NCBI GenBank assembly: GCA_900549995.1
Contig: URQQ01000124.1
Span: 1 to 6,521 of the forward strand
Direction of reading: 5' to 3'
DNA length: 6,521 nucleotides
Source of the DNA: an uncultured Lachnospiraceae bacterium
Lineage (GTDB): Bacteria; Bacillota; Clostridia; Lachnospirales; Lachnospiraceae
The position numbers and the translations under genes were made by a program. Below are positions 5,933 through 6,521 of this stretch, piece after piece (position 1 is the first letter of the stretch; each line of letters begins with the position of its first letter). The notes beneath the pieces are model-generated. The model saw nothing but the letters and a program-made list of their open reading frames with translations, was not told the origin of the DNA and did no database searches.

Positions 5933-6521
5933 ATGAGAACGAACAAGATCATTGAGGCAATCCATGAAGGACGGCTGGATGAACGATTAACTGAGATTTA
6001 TGCGGATCCGTATATTATCCCGTATGAAAAAAAGCGTTATGAGCAGGCACTTTACCAGTATAATGCCACGTTCGGTGCGGATGAAGTAGAGATATTCAGT
6101 GCACCGGGCAGAAGCGAGATCGGAGGAAACCATACGGATCATCAGCACGGGGAAGTGCTGGCAGCATCCATTAACCGAGATGCCATTGCCATAGTCAAAA
6201 AGTTAAACCGGCCGAGGGTAACGATTTTATCGGATGGCTATGCATCGGAAATTACGGTCGATATTGATGATCTGGATAAGCGTAAATCCGAGGAGGGAAC
6301 AACCGCTGCACTGATCCGTGGCGTTCTCGCGAAGATACAGATCAACGGATACAGCATAGGTGGATTTCAGGCGTATATTACAAGCGATGTGTTAATTGGC
6401 GCCGGTTTATCCTCTTCCGCAGCGTTTGAGACACTGATTGGAACGATCGTTTCTTACCTTTATAACAATAATGAAATATCCGCGGTAGAAATCGCGAAAA
6501 TTGGCCAGTATGCGGAAAATG
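5933..6521 (+). CDS. galK: Galactokinase, 5' part (runs off the right edge)
   Basis: The first 196 codons of an open frame with no stop before the window ends. Galactokinase phosphorylates galactose at C1 with ATP, the entry step of the Leloir pathway. Two GHMP kinase family signatures are visible: the galactokinase N-terminal motif at 57-73 (APGRSEIGGNHTDHQHG) and the ATP-binding loop GAGLSSSAAFE at 156-166. The usual motif has a Glu-His pair in IGEHTDY; here it reads GGNHTDH, so the Glu is Asn66 and the Tyr is His70 while His67 and Asp69 are kept. I associate this version with clostridial galactokinase-family proteins of about 430 residues, so roughly half the gene is probably missing. The ATG at 5933 is seven bases after AGGTGG (5920-5925). 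It lies 45 bases after lacA, and galactose released by LacLM is the expected substrate. Another GHMP sugar kinase cannot be fully excluded without the C-terminal half. Confidence 0.88.
   Translation, partial: MRTNKIIEAIHEGRLDERLTEIYADPYIIPYEKKRYEQALYQYNATFGADEVEIFSAPGRSEIGGNHTDHQHGEVLAASINRDAIAIVKKLNRPRVTILSDGYASEITVDIDDLDKRKSEEGTTAALIRGVLAKIQINGYSIGGFQAYITSDVLIGAGLSSSAAFETLIGTIVSYLYNNNEISAVEIAKIGQYAEN

Overview
The window looks like the chromosome of a low-to-mid-GC anaerobic Firmicute, most likely a Lachnospiraceae-type gut bacterium. I infer this from strong purine-rich Shine-Dalgarno sites, tight same-strand gene packing, a two-subunit LacL/LacM-type beta-galactosidase, and a galactokinase with the GGNHTDH signature that I associate with clostridia. 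No rRNA or marker gene is present, so the genus is not determined.

Layout, all on the plus strand. Positions 20-574 encode a half-size chromate-transporter (CHR) family membrane protein, probably the second member of a CHR pair whose first half lies off the left edge. Positions 575-886 are a 312-base gap with no convincing gene. Its left part (585-704) carries four small inverted repeats close together, and its right end has a possible promoter. Positions 887-2257 encode a MelB-like (GPH family) sugar:cation symporter. A terminator-like hairpin (2264-2295) separates it from lacL (2316-4217) and lacM (4201-5154). These two genes overlap by 17 bases and encode the large and small subunits of a family GH2 beta-galactosidase. 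A LacA/Maa-type sugar O-acetyltransferase (5231-5887) follows, then the 5' part of a galactokinase gene (5933 to the right edge).

From 887 onward the genes form a coherent galactoside-use cluster. The symporter would import lactose or a related beta-galactoside, LacLM would split it into galactose and the aglycone sugar, and LacA would acetylate galactosides that cannot be used. GalK would pass galactose to the Leloir pathway, whose other genes (galT, galE) could lie to the right. The CHR gene appears unrelated to this job. No transcriptional regulator is in the window.

I do not see a wholly new system. The points most worth checking are the inverted-repeat-rich gap, the hairpin that splits the transporter from the enzyme genes, the split enzyme that lacks the LacZ domain 4 region, and several active-site substitutions seen by eye in the symporter, LacL and GalK.
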